A DNA stretch of 64,000 nucleotides, taken from Bradyrhizobium sp. WSM1417. GTDB lineage: Bacteria; Pseudomonadota; Alphaproteobacteria; Rhizobiales; Xanthobacteraceae. The position numbers and the translations under genes were made by a program. The DNA lies in assembly GCF_000515415.1 (NCBI RefSeq), contig NZ_KI911783.1, forward strand, positions 3,462,392-3,526,391, in the 5' to 3' direction. Numbering within the stretch: position 1 is the stretch's first letter; each line of letters starts with the position of its first letter. This document shows, one piece after another, positions 26,094 through 34,677 of the stretch. The notes beneath the pieces were generated by a model, which did not search any database, was not told where the DNA came from, and worked only from the letters and a program-made list of their open reading frames with translations.

Positions 26094-26960
26094 ATGGCGC
26101 ATCCGTTGTCCCGCATCATCGATCAGCTCAAGCGCGAGCCGTCGCGCACCGGCTCTATCGTCATCACCGTGTTCGGCGATGCCATCGTGCCGCGTGGCGG
26201 TTCGGTATGGCTCGGCACGCTGCTGGAATTCTTCGAGAGCCTGGACATCGACAGCGGCGTGGTGCGTACCGCGATGTCGCGGCTTGCCGCCGATGGCTGG
26301 CTGACGCGGGAAAAGGTCGGCCGCAATAGCTTCTACCGCTTGGCCGACAAGGGTCGCCGGATCTTCGAGGCCGCGACACGCCATATCTACGATCCGCCGC
26401 CGTCCGACTGGACCGGGCGGTTCGAGCTGCTTCTGATCGGCAATGGCGAGGATCGCGATGCCTCGCGCGAGGCGCTCCGCAATGCCGGCTTCGGCAGTCC
26501 GCTGCCGGGCGTGTGGGTCGCGCCGTCAGGCGTGCCAGTGCCGGGCGAGGCCGCGGGCGCCATCCGTCTGGAAGTCTCGGCCGAGGATGACAGCGGCCGC
26601 CGGCTGCTCAGCGCGAGCTGGCCGCTGGACCGCACCGCGGACGCCTATCTCAAGTTCATGAAGACGTTCGAGCCGCTGCGCGCCGCGATCGCGCGCGGCA
26701 CGGACTTGTCCGAGACCGACGCCTTCACCGCGCGCATCCTCCTGATCCACCATTACCGCCGCGTCGTGCTGCGCGATCCGCTGCTGCCCGAAAGTCTGCT
26801 TCCGGCCGACTGGCCGGGCAGGGCCGCCCGCGCGCTGTGCGGCGACATCTATCGCGCGCTGCTTGCTCCATCGGAACAATGGCTTGATGGACACGGAACC
26901 AATGAGAAGGGGCCGTTGCCGCCGGCGCGAAAACTCTTGGAACGGAGATTCGAGGCTTGA
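26094..26960 (+). CDS. paaX: Phenylacetate degradation transcriptional repressor PaaX
   Basis: A 288-residue PaaX-family regulator. In E. coli PaaX represses the paa genes until phenylacetyl-CoA binds. The N-terminal winged helix-turn-helix spans about residues 20-75 (GSIVITVFGDAIVPRGGSVWLGTLLEFFESL and RTAMSRLAADGWLTREKVGRNSFYRL), followed by the PaaX-like middle domain and the conserved DPLLPESLLPADWPG block near the end. The ATG at 26094 gives the family start MAHPLSRIIDQL. It lies 75 bases upstream of paaA on the same strand and probably also controls itself. Confidence 0.93.
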   Translation: MAHPLSRIIDQLKREPSRTGSIVITVFGDAIVPRGGSVWLGTLLEFFESLDIDSGVVRTAMSRLAADGWLTREKVGRNSFYRLADKGRRIFEAATRHIYDPPPSDWTGRFELLLIGNGEDRDASREALRNAGFGSPLPGVWVAPSGVPVPGEAAGAIRLEVSAEDDSGRRLLSASWPLDRTADAYLKFMKTFEPLRAAIARGTDLSETDAFTARILLIHHYRRVVLRDPLLPESLLPADWPGRAARALCGDIYRALLAPSEQWLDGHGTNEKGPLPPARKLLERRFEA

Positions 26961-26968
26961 TCGTTATG

Positions 26969-26997
26969 TTACAGAAATATCTTGCATGAGATAATTC
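26969..26997 (+). promoter_or_regulatory. Candidate paaA promoter and PaaX operator
   Basis: TTACAG and TAATTC stand 17 bases apart (26969-26974 and 26992-26997). Between them an inverted repeat, TATCT-N6-AGATA (26978-26993), lies where a repressor would block RNA polymerase. The region is much more AT-rich than its surroundings. The location between paaX and paaA makes PaaX the likely ligand, but the sequence is not an obvious match to the E. coli PaaX site. Confidence 0.45.
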
Positions 26998-27035
26998 TTG
27001 TTATATATTGCCTCCCAATAAAACGGGAGGAGCGC

Positions 27036-28028
27036 ATGTATACCCAGGCGCTGAACACGGCCGAGACAGATGATCGCGGTCTTGAGGACACGGCCAAGGC
27101 TGCGCAGTTTCAGGCCCGCATCGATGCCGAGGAGCGCATCGAACCGAACGACTGGATGCCGGCGGCCTATCGCAAGACGCTGACCCGCCAGATCTCCCAG
27201 CACGCACATTCCGAAATCGTCGGCATGCTGCCCGAAGGCAACTGGATCACGCGTGCGCCGTCCCTGCGCCGCAAGGCGGCGCTGCTCGCCAAGGTGCAGG
27301 ACGAGTGCGGCCATGGGCTTTATCTCTATGCCGCGGCCGAGACGCTCGGCACGTCGCGCGAAGAGCTGGTCGATGCCATGCTCGCGGGCAAGGCGAAATA
27401 TTCCTCGATATTCAACTACCCGACGTTGACCTGGGCCGATATCGGCACCATCGGCTGGCTGGTCGACGGCGCCGCGATCATGAACCAGATCCCGCTGTGC
27501 CGCTGCTCCTACGGTCCCTATGCACGCGCGATGATCCGCGTCTGCAAGGAGGAGTCGTTCCACCAGCGCCAGGGCTATGAGATCATGCTGACGCTGTGCC
27601 GTGGCTCCGACGAGCAGAAGGCGATGGCGCAGGATGCCTTGAACAGGTGGTGGTGGCCGGTGTTGATGATGTTCGGCCCGCCCGATGCCACCAGCCAGCA
27701 CAGCGACACCTCGACGAAATGGAAGATCAAGCGCTTCTCCAATGACGAGCTGCGCCAGAAGTTCGTCGACGCGACCGTGCCGCAGGCGCAATATCTCGGC
27801 CTCGCCATTCCCGATCCCGGCATGATTCAGGACGCGGACGGGCACTGGCGCTACAGCGAGATCGACTGGACCGAATTCAAGCAGGTGCTCGCCGGCAACG
27901 GACCGTGCAACCGTGACCGGATGACTGCGCGCCGCAAGGCGCATGACGAAGGCGCCTGGGTGCGCGAGGCGGCAGCTAGCTATGCCGCAAAGCGCGCGCA
28001 GCGTCGAACTGCACAAGCGGCCGAGTAG
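27036..28028 (+). CDS. paaA: Phenylacetyl-CoA epoxidase subunit PaaA
   Basis: A 330-residue catalytic alpha subunit of the multicomponent phenylacetyl-CoA 1,2-epoxidase. Di-iron ligands sit in two ferritin-like helix pairs: an E/H pair in [17 protein letters not shown] and another in [17 protein letters not shown]. The substrate-pocket sequence and length agree with E. coli PaaA. GGGAGG precedes the ATG. It heads paaABCDE, and paaB follows after 6 bases. Confidence 0.97.
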   Translation: MYTQALNTAETDDRGLEDTAKAAQFQARIDAEERIEPNDWMPAAYRKTLTRQISQHAHSEIVGMLPEGNWITRAPSLRRKAALLAKVQDECGHGLYLYAAAETLGTSREELVDAMLAGKAKYSSIFNYPTLTWADIGTIGWLVDGAAIMNQIPLCRCSYGPYARAMIRVCKEESFHQRQGYEIMLTLCRGSDEQKAMAQDALNRWWWPVLMMFGPPDATSQHSDTSTKWKIKRFSNDELRQKFVDATVPQAQYLGLAIPDPGMIQDADGHWRYSEIDWTEFKQVLAGNGPCNRDRMTARRKAHDEGAWVREAAASYAAKRAQRRTAQAAE

Positions 28029-28034
28029 GAGATC

Positions 28035-28325
28035 ATGATGGCCACGCCGAACACGCCGCTGTGGGAAGTCTTCATTCGCAGCCGCAACGGGCTCGCGCAC
28101 AAGCATGTGGGATCGCTGCATGCGAGCGACGCCACCATGGCCTTGCAGGCCGCACGCGATATCTACACCCGTCGCGGCGAGGGCCTTTCGATCTGGGTCG
28201 TGCCGTCGACGGCGATCACCGCAAGCGATCCCGCGGAGAAGGGCATGATGTTCGAGCCGGCGGAATCGAAGATCTACCGGCACCCGACGTTTTATGAAGT
28301 GCCTGAGGAAGTGGGGCACATGTGA
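28035..28325 (+). CDS. paaB: Phenylacetyl-CoA epoxidase subunit PaaB
   Basis: A 96-residue small subunit with the family start PLWEVFIRSRNGLAHKHVGSLHA and the conserved SIWVVPSTAITASDP and YRHPTFYEVP blocks. PaaB bridges subunits of the epoxidase complex and has no catalytic residues of its own. The stop overlaps the paaC start by one base (TGATG). Confidence 0.96.
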   Translation: MMATPNTPLWEVFIRSRNGLAHKHVGSLHASDATMALQAARDIYTRRGEGLSIWVVPSTAITASDPAEKGMMFEPAESKIYRHPTFYEVPEEVGHM

Positions 28326-29101
28326 TGCCCGTCGCGAACATCCAGGTCTCAGAGACGCCGCTGGTGCTCTACGCATTGCGCCGCGCCGACGATGCGCTGA
28401 TCCTCGGCCACAGGCTGTCGGAATGGTGCGGGCACGCGCCGATGCTCGAAGAGGACATGGCGCTCTCCAATATCGCACTCGACCTCATCGGCCAGGCCCG
28501 CGAGCTCTACACCTACGCAGCCAAGGCCGAAGGCAAGGACAACGACGAGGACAAGCTCGCCTACCTGCGCGACGTCAGGCAGTATCGCAATTTGCTGCTC
28601 CTCGAGCAGCCGAACGGCGACTTTGCCCAGACGCTGGTGCGGCAGTTCTTCTATTCCGCCTTCGCTGATCTCTACTGGCGCGCCATGATGATCTCGCGCG
28701 ATACGACGCTCGCTGCGATTGCCGCGAAGTCGGAGAAGGAGAGTGCCTATCATTTGCGGCATTCCTCGGAGTGGATCATCCGGCTCGGCGACGGCACCGA
28801 CGAGAGCCATGCCCGCGCGCAGGCTGCGATCGATCATCTCTGGGCGTTCACCGGCGAGATGTTTGCCGTCGACGACGGCGAGCGCGCCTTGATCCATGCC
28901 GGTATCGCCGTAGATCCAGGGATCTTGCGGGGTCGCTGGCTGACGATACTCTCGGATGTGATCGCCGAAGCAACGCTCAAGCTGCCGCAGAACGACTGGA
29001 TGCAGCAGGGCGGCCGCGTGGGCCGGCACAGCGAGCATCTCGGCCATCTTCTCTCAGAGCTGCAATCGACACAGCGTACCTTTCCGGGGCAGACATGGTG
29101 A
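28325..29101 (+). CDS. paaC: Phenylacetyl-CoA epoxidase structural subunit PaaC
   Basis: A 258-residue ferritin-like partner of PaaA that stabilises it. Family blocks are LGHRLSEWCGHAPMLEEDMALSN, LLLEQPNGDFAQTLVRQFFYSAF and YHLRHSSEWIIRLGDGT. ATG at 28325 is coupled to the paaB stop; a GTG at 28322 is an alternative. It overlaps paaD by 7 bases. Confidence 0.96.
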   Translation: MPVANIQVSETPLVLYALRRADDALILGHRLSEWCGHAPMLEEDMALSNIALDLIGQARELYTYAAKAEGKDNDEDKLAYLRDVRQYRNLLLLEQPNGDFAQTLVRQFFYSAFADLYWRAMMISRDTTLAAIAAKSEKESAYHLRHSSEWIIRLGDGTDESHARAQAAIDHLWAFTGEMFAVDDGERALIHAGIAVDPGILRGRWLTILSDVIAEATLKLPQNDWMQQGGRVGRHSEHLGHLLSELQSTQRTFPGQTW

Positions 29102-29598
29102 CGGTGCTGGAGCCCCATAGCGAACTGCGCCAACGAGCCTGGGATGCCGCGGCGAGCGTGGTCGATCCCGAAATTCCGGTTTTGACCATCGCCGATCTCG
29201 GCGTGCTCCGTGACATCGTCGTCGACGGCGATCACGTCGAGGTCGCGATCACTCCGACCTATTCGGGCTGCCCGGCCATGAACATGATCGCGCTGGAAAT
29301 CGAGGTCGCGCTGGAGCGCGCAGGTTTCCGCAGTCCAAAGGTCCGCACCGTGCTGTCGCCGGCCTGGACCACGGACTGGATGAGCGAAGAGGGCCGCCGG
29401 AAGCTTCACGCCTACGGCATCGCGCCGCCGCAGGATTCGAATTCACGCCGCGCGCTGTTCGGTGAGCAAGCTGTTACGTGCCCGCAATGCGGCTCGGCGA
29501 ATACCGAGCTGCTGTCCGAATTCGGCTCCACCTCCTGCAAGGCGCTCTGGCGCTGCAGGGCCTGCCGCGAACCCTTCGATTATTTCAAGTGTCATTGA
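29095..29598 (+). CDS. paaD: Phenylacetyl-CoA epoxidase maturation protein PaaD
   Basis: A 167-residue protein with an N-terminal MIP18/DUF59 domain (VVDPEIPVLTIADLGVLRDI and TPTYSGCPAMNMI with its conserved Cys) and a C-terminal zinc-ribbon-like part (CPQCGSANTELLSEFGSTSC, then CRAC). PaaD is thought to help assemble the iron-sulfur cluster or di-iron site of the epoxidase. The ATG at 29095, inside the end of paaC, gives the normal N-terminus; the same frame is open far upstream but without family similarity. Confidence 0.95.
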   Translation: MVTVLEPHSELRQRAWDAAASVVDPEIPVLTIADLGVLRDIVVDGDHVEVAITPTYSGCPAMNMIALEIEVALERAGFRSPKVRTVLSPAWTTDWMSEEGRRKLHAYGIAPPQDSNSRRALFGEQAVTCPQCGSANTELLSEFGSTSCKALWRCRACREPFDYFKCH

Positions 29599-29600
29599 CC

Positions 29601-30683
29601 ATGTCAGCAGCCGCACCACGCTTTCATCGCCTGGCCGTCAACGACCTCCGCCGCGAGGCGTCGGACGCCGTATCGCTGACATTCGCGATCCCGGCGGAGC
29701 TTGCGACCGACTACGCCTTCACGCCCGGCCAATACCTCACACTCCGCACCACGCTGGATGGCGAGGAAGTGCGCCGCTCCTATTCGATCTGCTCCGGGCC
29801 CGATGACGGCGAGATACGCATCGCCGTAAAGAAGATCGATGGTGGCGCGTTTTCGAGCTGGGCAGCGGACGATTTGAAGTGTGGCGACGCGCTGGATGTG
29901 ATGACGCCCACGGGACGTTTCGGCGTGATCCCGCCGGCCGGCGCCGGCCGCATCCATGTCGGCTTTGCCGCTGGCTCCGGCATCACGCCGATCCTGTCGA
30001 TCGTCAAGGGCACGCTTGCGCGCCAACCGGACAGCCAGTTCTTCCTGTTCTACGGCAATCGCACCACTGACAACATCATGTTCCTCGAGGCGCTCGAAGA
30101 GCTCAAGGATCGCTTCATCGACCGCCTCTCGATCTTCCACGTCATCTCCGGCGAGGAACAGGACATTCCGATCTTGCACGGCCGGCTCGACGGCGACAAG
30201 GTGAGGGTGCTGCTGCGCTCGCTGGTACCGGCGGAAAGCGTCGATCACGTCTTCATCTGCGGTCCGTCCGGCATGAGCGAAGACATCGAGGCGACCTGCC
30301 GAGGGCTCGGCATCGCGGACGAGCGTATCCATGTCGAGCGCTTCGTCTCCGAATTCGGCGGCAAGCCGCGACCGAAGAAGATCGTTGCGCCGGACGCGCC
30401 GCCGAAAGCGATCGCGTCGCTGATCATCGACGGCAAGCGCCGCGACGTGCCGGTGGCCGAGGACGAGGCGATCCTCGATGCCGCGCTACGCGCCGGTGTC
30501 GATCTGCCCTTCGCCTGCAAGGGCGGCATGTGCTCGACCTGCCGTGCAAAACTGGTTGAGGGCGAGGCGCCGATGGACATCAACTACTCGCTGGAACCCT
30601 GGGAGCTGAAGGCCGGCTTTGTCCTGACTTGTCAGGCCAAGCCATCGTCGAAGCGGGTTGTAGTCGATTACGACCACGTTTGA
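29601..30683 (+). CDS. paaE: Phenylacetyl-CoA epoxidase reductase PaaE
   Basis: A 360-residue reductase that passes electrons from NADPH to the epoxidase. The FAD domain has RRSYSICSG, the nucleotide domain has AGSGITPILSI and CGPSGM, and the C-terminal plant-type ferredoxin domain holds the 2Fe-2S ligands in CKGGMCSTC with a further Cys in LTCQAKP. The start is two bases after the paaD stop. A 55-base gap follows before paaI. Confidence 0.96.
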   Translation: MSAAAPRFHRLAVNDLRREASDAVSLTFAIPAELATDYAFTPGQYLTLRTTLDGEEVRRSYSICSGPDDGEIRIAVKKIDGGAFSSWAADDLKCGDALDVMTPTGRFGVIPPAGAGRIHVGFAAGSGITPILSIVKGTLARQPDSQFFLFYGNRTTDNIMFLEALEELKDRFIDRLSIFHVISGEEQDIPILHGRLDGDKVRVLLRSLVPAESVDHVFICGPSGMSEDIEATCRGLGIADERIHVERFVSEFGGKPRPKKIVAPDAPPKAIASLIIDGKRRDVPVAEDEAILDAALRAGVDLPFACKGGMCSTCRAKLVEGEAPMDINYSLEPWELKAGFVLTCQAKPSSKRVVVDYDHV

Positions 30684-30738
30684 CAGTTTTAGCCAGGCAG
30701 CAGAACATCGTGTCCAAACAATTGGACGGGAGAAGCGC

Positions 30739-31188
30739 GTGAACGTCAAAGCCGCCTTGTCGCCCGAGGATGTTGCCCGCGCCTGCGCCGATGCGATGTG
30801 GGCGGAGGACGATGCCTCCAAAGGGCTCGGCATGGACATCGTCGAGATCGGCCCGGGCTATGCGACGCTCGCTATGACTGTACGGCCGGACATGGTCAAC
30901 GGCCAGCGCATCGCCCATGGCGGCTTCATCTTCACGCTCGCCGATTCCGCGTTCGCTTTCGCGTGCAACTCGCACAACGACCGCGTCGTGGCGGCGCAGG
31001 GACAGATCACCTTCATCAAGCCGGGCAAGCTCGGCGATCGCCTCGTCGCAAAGGCCCGCGAGGTCACGCGCGGCGGTCGCTCCGGCATCTATGACGTGCG
31101 CGTCACCGCCGGCGATACAGTCATCGCCGAATTCCGCGGGCATTCGCGGGTCATTCCCGGCAATTGGCTGCCGGCGCAGGATCAATAA
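30739..31188 (+). CDS. paaI: Hydroxyphenylacetyl-CoA thioesterase PaaI
   Basis: A 149-residue hotdog-fold thioesterase. The active-site block is NGQRIAHGGFIFTLADSAFAFACNSHN with the conserved N, HGG and D. PaaI releases CoA from dead-end intermediates of the phenylacetate pathway. The start is GTG with GGGAGAAG upstream. It lies between paaE and paaK on the same strand. Confidence 0.94.
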   Translation: MNVKAALSPEDVARACADAMWAEDDASKGLGMDIVEIGPGYATLAMTVRPDMVNGQRIAHGGFIFTLADSAFAFACNSHNDRVVAAQGQITFIKPGKLGDRLVAKAREVTRGGRSGIYDVRVTAGDTVIAEFRGHSRVIPGNWLPAQDQ

Positions 31189-31215
31189 AGAAAAACAATG
31201 ATACGGGAAACGAGG

Positions 31216-32547
31216 ATGGCTCTGTCGAGGCTCAAGGAAGGTGGTAGCACCTATCGCGCCGAAATGGATGCGCATGAGCGCGCATCGCGCGACGAGATCA
31301 TGGCACTCCAGACGGAGCGACTGGCCTGGTCGCTGAAGCACGCCTACGACAACGTGGCGCATTATCGCAAGGTATTCGACGCGGCCGGCGTGCATCCGTC
31401 AGACTTTCGAGAGCTCTCGGATCTTGCGAAATTCCCGTTCACGGTGAAGACGGACCTGCGCGACAATTATCCCTTCAACATGTTTGCCGTGCCCCGTGAA
31501 AAGCTGGTGCGCGTGCATGCGTCCTCCGGCACGACGGGCAAGCCGATCGTGGTGGGCTATACGCAACGCGACATCGACACATGGTCGGACGTGATGGCGC
31601 GCTCGATCCGCGCCGCCGGCGGCCGCACCGGCATGATCATCCACAATGCCTATGGCTACGGTCTCTTCACCGGCGGGTTAGGGGTGCACTATGGCGCCGA
31701 AAAACTCGGCTGCACCGTGGTGCCGATCTCCGGGGGCATGACCGAGCGGCAGGTGCAGCTCATCAACGATTTCCGGCCCGACATCATCACGGTGACGCCG
31801 AGCTACATGCTGGCGATCCTCGACGAGTTCAAGCGTCAGAAGCTCGATCCGCGTCAATGCTCGCTCAAGGTCGGCATCTTCGGCGCGGAGCCGTGGACCA
31901 ATGCGATGCGCGGCGAGATCGAAGACGCCTTCGACATGGACGCGACCGACATCTATGGTTTGTCCGAGGTGATCGGCCCCGGTGTCGCCCAGGAATGCAT
32001 CGAGACCAAGGACGGCCTGCATATCTGGGAGGATCATTTTTATCCCGAAGTCATCGACCCCGACACCGGTGCGGTGCTGCCCGACGGGAAGAAGGGCGAA
32101 CTGGTGTTTACCTCGCTCACCAAGGAAGCCTTTCCGGTGATCCGCTATCGCACCCGCGACCTGACGCGGCTGTTGCCGGGCACGGCGCGGCCGGGCATGC
32201 GGCGGATGGAGAAGGTCACGGGCCGTTCCGACGACATGATCATCCTGCGCGGCGTCAATCTGTTCCCGACCCAGATCGAGGAGGTTCTGCTCGCGACCGA
32301 CTGGTGCGGCGGGCATTTCATTCTGGAACTGACCCGCGAAGGCCGCATGGACGAACTGACCATCATTGCCGAGGCGCGGCCCGAGAGCTGGGATGGCCGG
32401 GGCCTCCTCGACCATGCCGATCGGATCTCAACGCACATCAAGAACACCATCGGGATCAGCTCCAGGGTGAGCGTGGTTGCGCCGGCGACGCTGGAACGCT
32501 CGCTTGGCAAGGCCAAGCGCCTCTACGACAAGCGGCCCAAGGATTGA
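31216..32547 (+). CDS. paaK: Phenylacetate-CoA ligase PaaK
   Basis: A 443-residue adenylate-forming ligase that converts phenylacetate to phenylacetyl-CoA. The phosphate-binding loop is HASSGTTGKPIVVGYT, and AYGYGLFTGGLGVHYGAE, FGAEPWTNAMR, YGLSEVIGPGVAQEC and YRTRDLTRLLPGTARP follow in the family order. GGGAA lies six bases before the ATG at 31216; an in-frame ATG at 31198 is an alternative. It is the last gene of the cluster and is followed by an intrinsic terminator. Confidence 0.96.
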   Translation: MALSRLKEGGSTYRAEMDAHERASRDEIMALQTERLAWSLKHAYDNVAHYRKVFDAAGVHPSDFRELSDLAKFPFTVKTDLRDNYPFNMFAVPREKLVRVHASSGTTGKPIVVGYTQRDIDTWSDVMARSIRAAGGRTGMIIHNAYGYGLFTGGLGVHYGAEKLGCTVVPISGGMTERQVQLINDFRPDIITVTPSYMLAILDEFKRQKLDPRQCSLKVGIFGAEPWTNAMRGEIEDAFDMDATDIYGLSEVIGPGVAQECIETKDGLHIWEDHFYPEVIDPDTGAVLPDGKKGELVFTSLTKEAFPVIRYRTRDLTRLLPGTARPGMRRMEKVTGRSDDMIILRGVNLFPTQIEEVLLATDWCGGHFILELTREGRMDELTIIAEARPESWDGRGLLDHADRISTHIKNTIGISSRVSVVAPATLERSLGKAKRLYDKRPKD

Positions 32548-32586
32548 GTTGACGGATTGACTCGACCGTCCTCAAAGGCGACAAGG

Positions 32587-32609
32587 CCCGCGAGAAATCG
32601 CGGGTTTTT
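32587..32609 (+). terminator. Rho-independent terminator after the paa cluster
   Basis: CCCGCGA-GAAA-TCGCGGG forms a perfect 7-bp stem with a tetraloop, followed by TTTTT. It ends two bases before the ATG of the next gene, an unusually tight placement. Confidence 0.93.
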
Positions 32610-32611
32610 CC

Positions 32612-33616
32612 ATGTCAACAGCCGATCCCAATGCCGTCGACGCGCGCTGCGTGCGCCTCAATGCCAAGGCCGAGAACGCGGCTGTGGTCGCGCCGGCGGT
32701 CGAGCGCCAGACGCTTGCTCGCGGTCCGAATGATCTGCTGATCGAGGTCAAGGCCGCTGCAGTCAATCCGTCCGACGTCAAGGCCGCGACCGGTCTGATG
32801 CCGTATGCCATCTTCCCGCGCACGCCGGGCCGCGATTACGCCGGTGTGGTGATCGACGGGCCCGCCGGTACGATCGGCCGCGAGGTGTTCGGCTCCTCCG
32901 GCGATCTCGGCATCCGTCGCGACGGCACTCACGCCAGCCATCTCGTCGTTGAATCCGACGCGGTGGTCGATAAGCCCAAGACCGTGTCCTGGGAGGAGGC
33001 CGCCGGCATCGGGGTGCCCTTTGTCACCGCGATGGAGGGTTTTCGCCGCGCCGGCATTCCAAAGCCCGGGGAAACGGTGCTGGTGTTCGGCGTCAATGGC
33101 AAGGTCGGCCAAGCGGCGGTACAGATCGCGACCTGGCAGGGCGCGCGCGTCATCGGCGTGGTGCGCAAGGCGGAAGCTTATGAGGGCCATGCCAACGCAT
33201 CCATCGAGGTGATCGACGCTTCCGCGACCGACGTCGCCACACGCGTGCGCGAGTTGACCGGGAGTAAAGGTGCCGACATCGTTTTCAACACGGTCGGCGA
33301 TCCCTATTTCCAGGCGGCGCACAAGTCGCTCGCGCTTCGCGGCCGCCAGATCCTGATCGCCGCGATCGATCGCATCGTGCAGTTCAACATCCTGGAATTC
33401 TATCGCGGGCAACACACCTATGTCGGCATCGACACGCTCGGCCTCTCGTCGATCGCGACAGGCGCAGTGCTGCGTGACCTCGGCCCGGGCTTCGCGAGCG
33501 GGCACCTGAAGCCGTTCCCGATCAAGGCGAACGCGGTCTATCCGCTCGAACGCGCGAAGGAGGCCTATGTCGCCGTTGCAGGCTCGTCGCGTGATCGCGT
33601 GATCCTGAAGCCTTGA
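32612..33616 (+). CDS. Zinc-independent MDR oxidoreductase (quinone oxidoreductase-like)
   Basis: A 334-residue medium-chain dehydrogenase/reductase. The catalytic-domain part has IEVKAAAVNPSDVKAATG and TPGRDYAGVVIDG, and the NADP-binding part has VLVFGVNGKVGQAAVQIA, a quinone-oxidoreductase-type motif with no zinc ligands. The ATG at 32612 lies immediately after a terminator T-tract and has no ribosome binding site, yet the N-terminus aligns in style with the family, so the start seems real. The stop overlaps the next gene by one base (TGATG). The substrate is unknown. Confidence 0.88.
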   Translation: MSTADPNAVDARCVRLNAKAENAAVVAPAVERQTLARGPNDLLIEVKAAAVNPSDVKAATGLMPYAIFPRTPGRDYAGVVIDGPAGTIGREVFGSSGDLGIRRDGTHASHLVVESDAVVDKPKTVSWEEAAGIGVPFVTAMEGFRRAGIPKPGETVLVFGVNGKVGQAAVQIATWQGARVIGVVRKAEAYEGHANASIEVIDASATDVATRVRELTGSKGADIVFNTVGDPYFQAAHKSLALRGRQILIAAIDRIVQFNILEFYRGQHTYVGIDTLGLSSIATGAVLRDLGPGFASGHLKPFPIKANAVYPLERAKEAYVAVAGSSRDRVILKP

Positions 33617-34677
33617 TGATGGAATCGTCCACCCAACTCGTCATCCTCGCGGGCCTCGTCATTGGCCTGGTTTACGGCGCTGTCGGCCTGCTCAGCGGCT
33701 TCTGCCTGATGAGCAGCATGCGCGGCTGGCTGGCGAAGGGGGATGGGCGGTTGGTACGAACCTATGCATTGGCGATCGCGGTTGCGACCGCAGCGAGCCA
33801 ATTTCTCGCCGGGAACGGCATGGTCGATCTCGGCAAGTCGATCTACCTGCAACAGTCCTTTTCGGCGCCGGTGCTGTTTCTCGGCGGACTTCTGTTCGGC
33901 TACGGCATGGTGCTGTCGAACGGCTGCGGCTCGCGCGCGCTGGTGCTGCTCGGTCGCGGCAACCTCCGCTCCTTCGTCGTGGTGGTCGTGCTCGCCATCG
34001 CCGCGCAGATGACGCTCAAGGGCCTGATCGCGCCGGCGCGCATCGCGCTGGTCCAGGCATCGCAAACCACGGTCAGCGTGAATTCGCTGCCGTCATTGTT
34101 GGCCATGTTCGGTCCGGCTGAAGCGCTTTCGCGCGCGATGGCTGCTGCTGTCATCGTCGTTGCGCTGATCCTGTTTGCTTTCGCGCACCCAGCGTTCCGG
34201 CGTTCCCCCGGCCAGATCGCGGCCGGTGTCATCGTCGGTCTCCTCGTCGCCGGCGGCTGGTTCGTCACTGGCTATCTCGGCGCGGATGACTTCAACCCGG
34301 TGCCGGTGACCTCGCTCACCTTCGTCGCGCCGATCGCGGACGGCCTGCAATATGCCATGCTCTCGACCGGTCTGACGCCGAATTTCGGCGTTGCGACGGT
34401 TGCCGGCGTCTTCGCTGGCAGTCTGGCCACCGCGCTTGCGACGGGCCGTTTCCATCTTGAAGGCTATTCCTCGCCACGCCACATGCTGCGATCGGCGGGT
34501 GGCGCCGCGCTGATGGGCATCGGCGGCGTGATGGCGTTCGGTTGTTCGATCGGGCAAGGGCTTACAGGCGTGTCGACGCTCGCGCTGGGCTCCTTCGTCG
34601 CCGTCGCCGGCATCCTGCTCGGCACGACGGCGGGCTTGCGCGGGATGCTGCGCGTTCAGCCGCTCGCAGTGGCCTGA
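33616..34677 (+). CDS. YeeE/YedE family membrane protein (sulfur-compound transporter)
   Basis: A 353-residue polytopic protein with about nine hydrophobic segments. Two conserved Cys-bearing loops, LSNGCGSRALV and FGCSIGQGLTGVS, are the hallmark of the YeeE/YedE family, for which thiosulfate uptake has been shown in YeeE. The order of repeats (SGFCLMSS, then the two loops) is regular. It is coupled to the oxidoreductase before it. Its 3' end overlaps the convergent EamA gene by 22 bases. Confidence 0.9.
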   Translation: MMESSTQLVILAGLVIGLVYGAVGLLSGFCLMSSMRGWLAKGDGRLVRTYALAIAVATAASQFLAGNGMVDLGKSIYLQQSFSAPVLFLGGLLFGYGMVLSNGCGSRALVLLGRGNLRSFVVVVVLAIAAQMTLKGLIAPARIALVQASQTTVSVNSLPSLLAMFGPAEALSRAMAAAVIVVALILFAFAHPAFRRSPGQIAAGVIVGLLVAGGWFVTGYLGADDFNPVPVTSLTFVAPIADGLQYAMLSTGLTPNFGVATVAGVFAGSLATALATGRFHLEGYSSPRHMLRSAGGAALMGIGGVMAFGCSIGQGLTGVSTLALGSFVAVAGILLGTTAGLRGMLRVQPLAVA

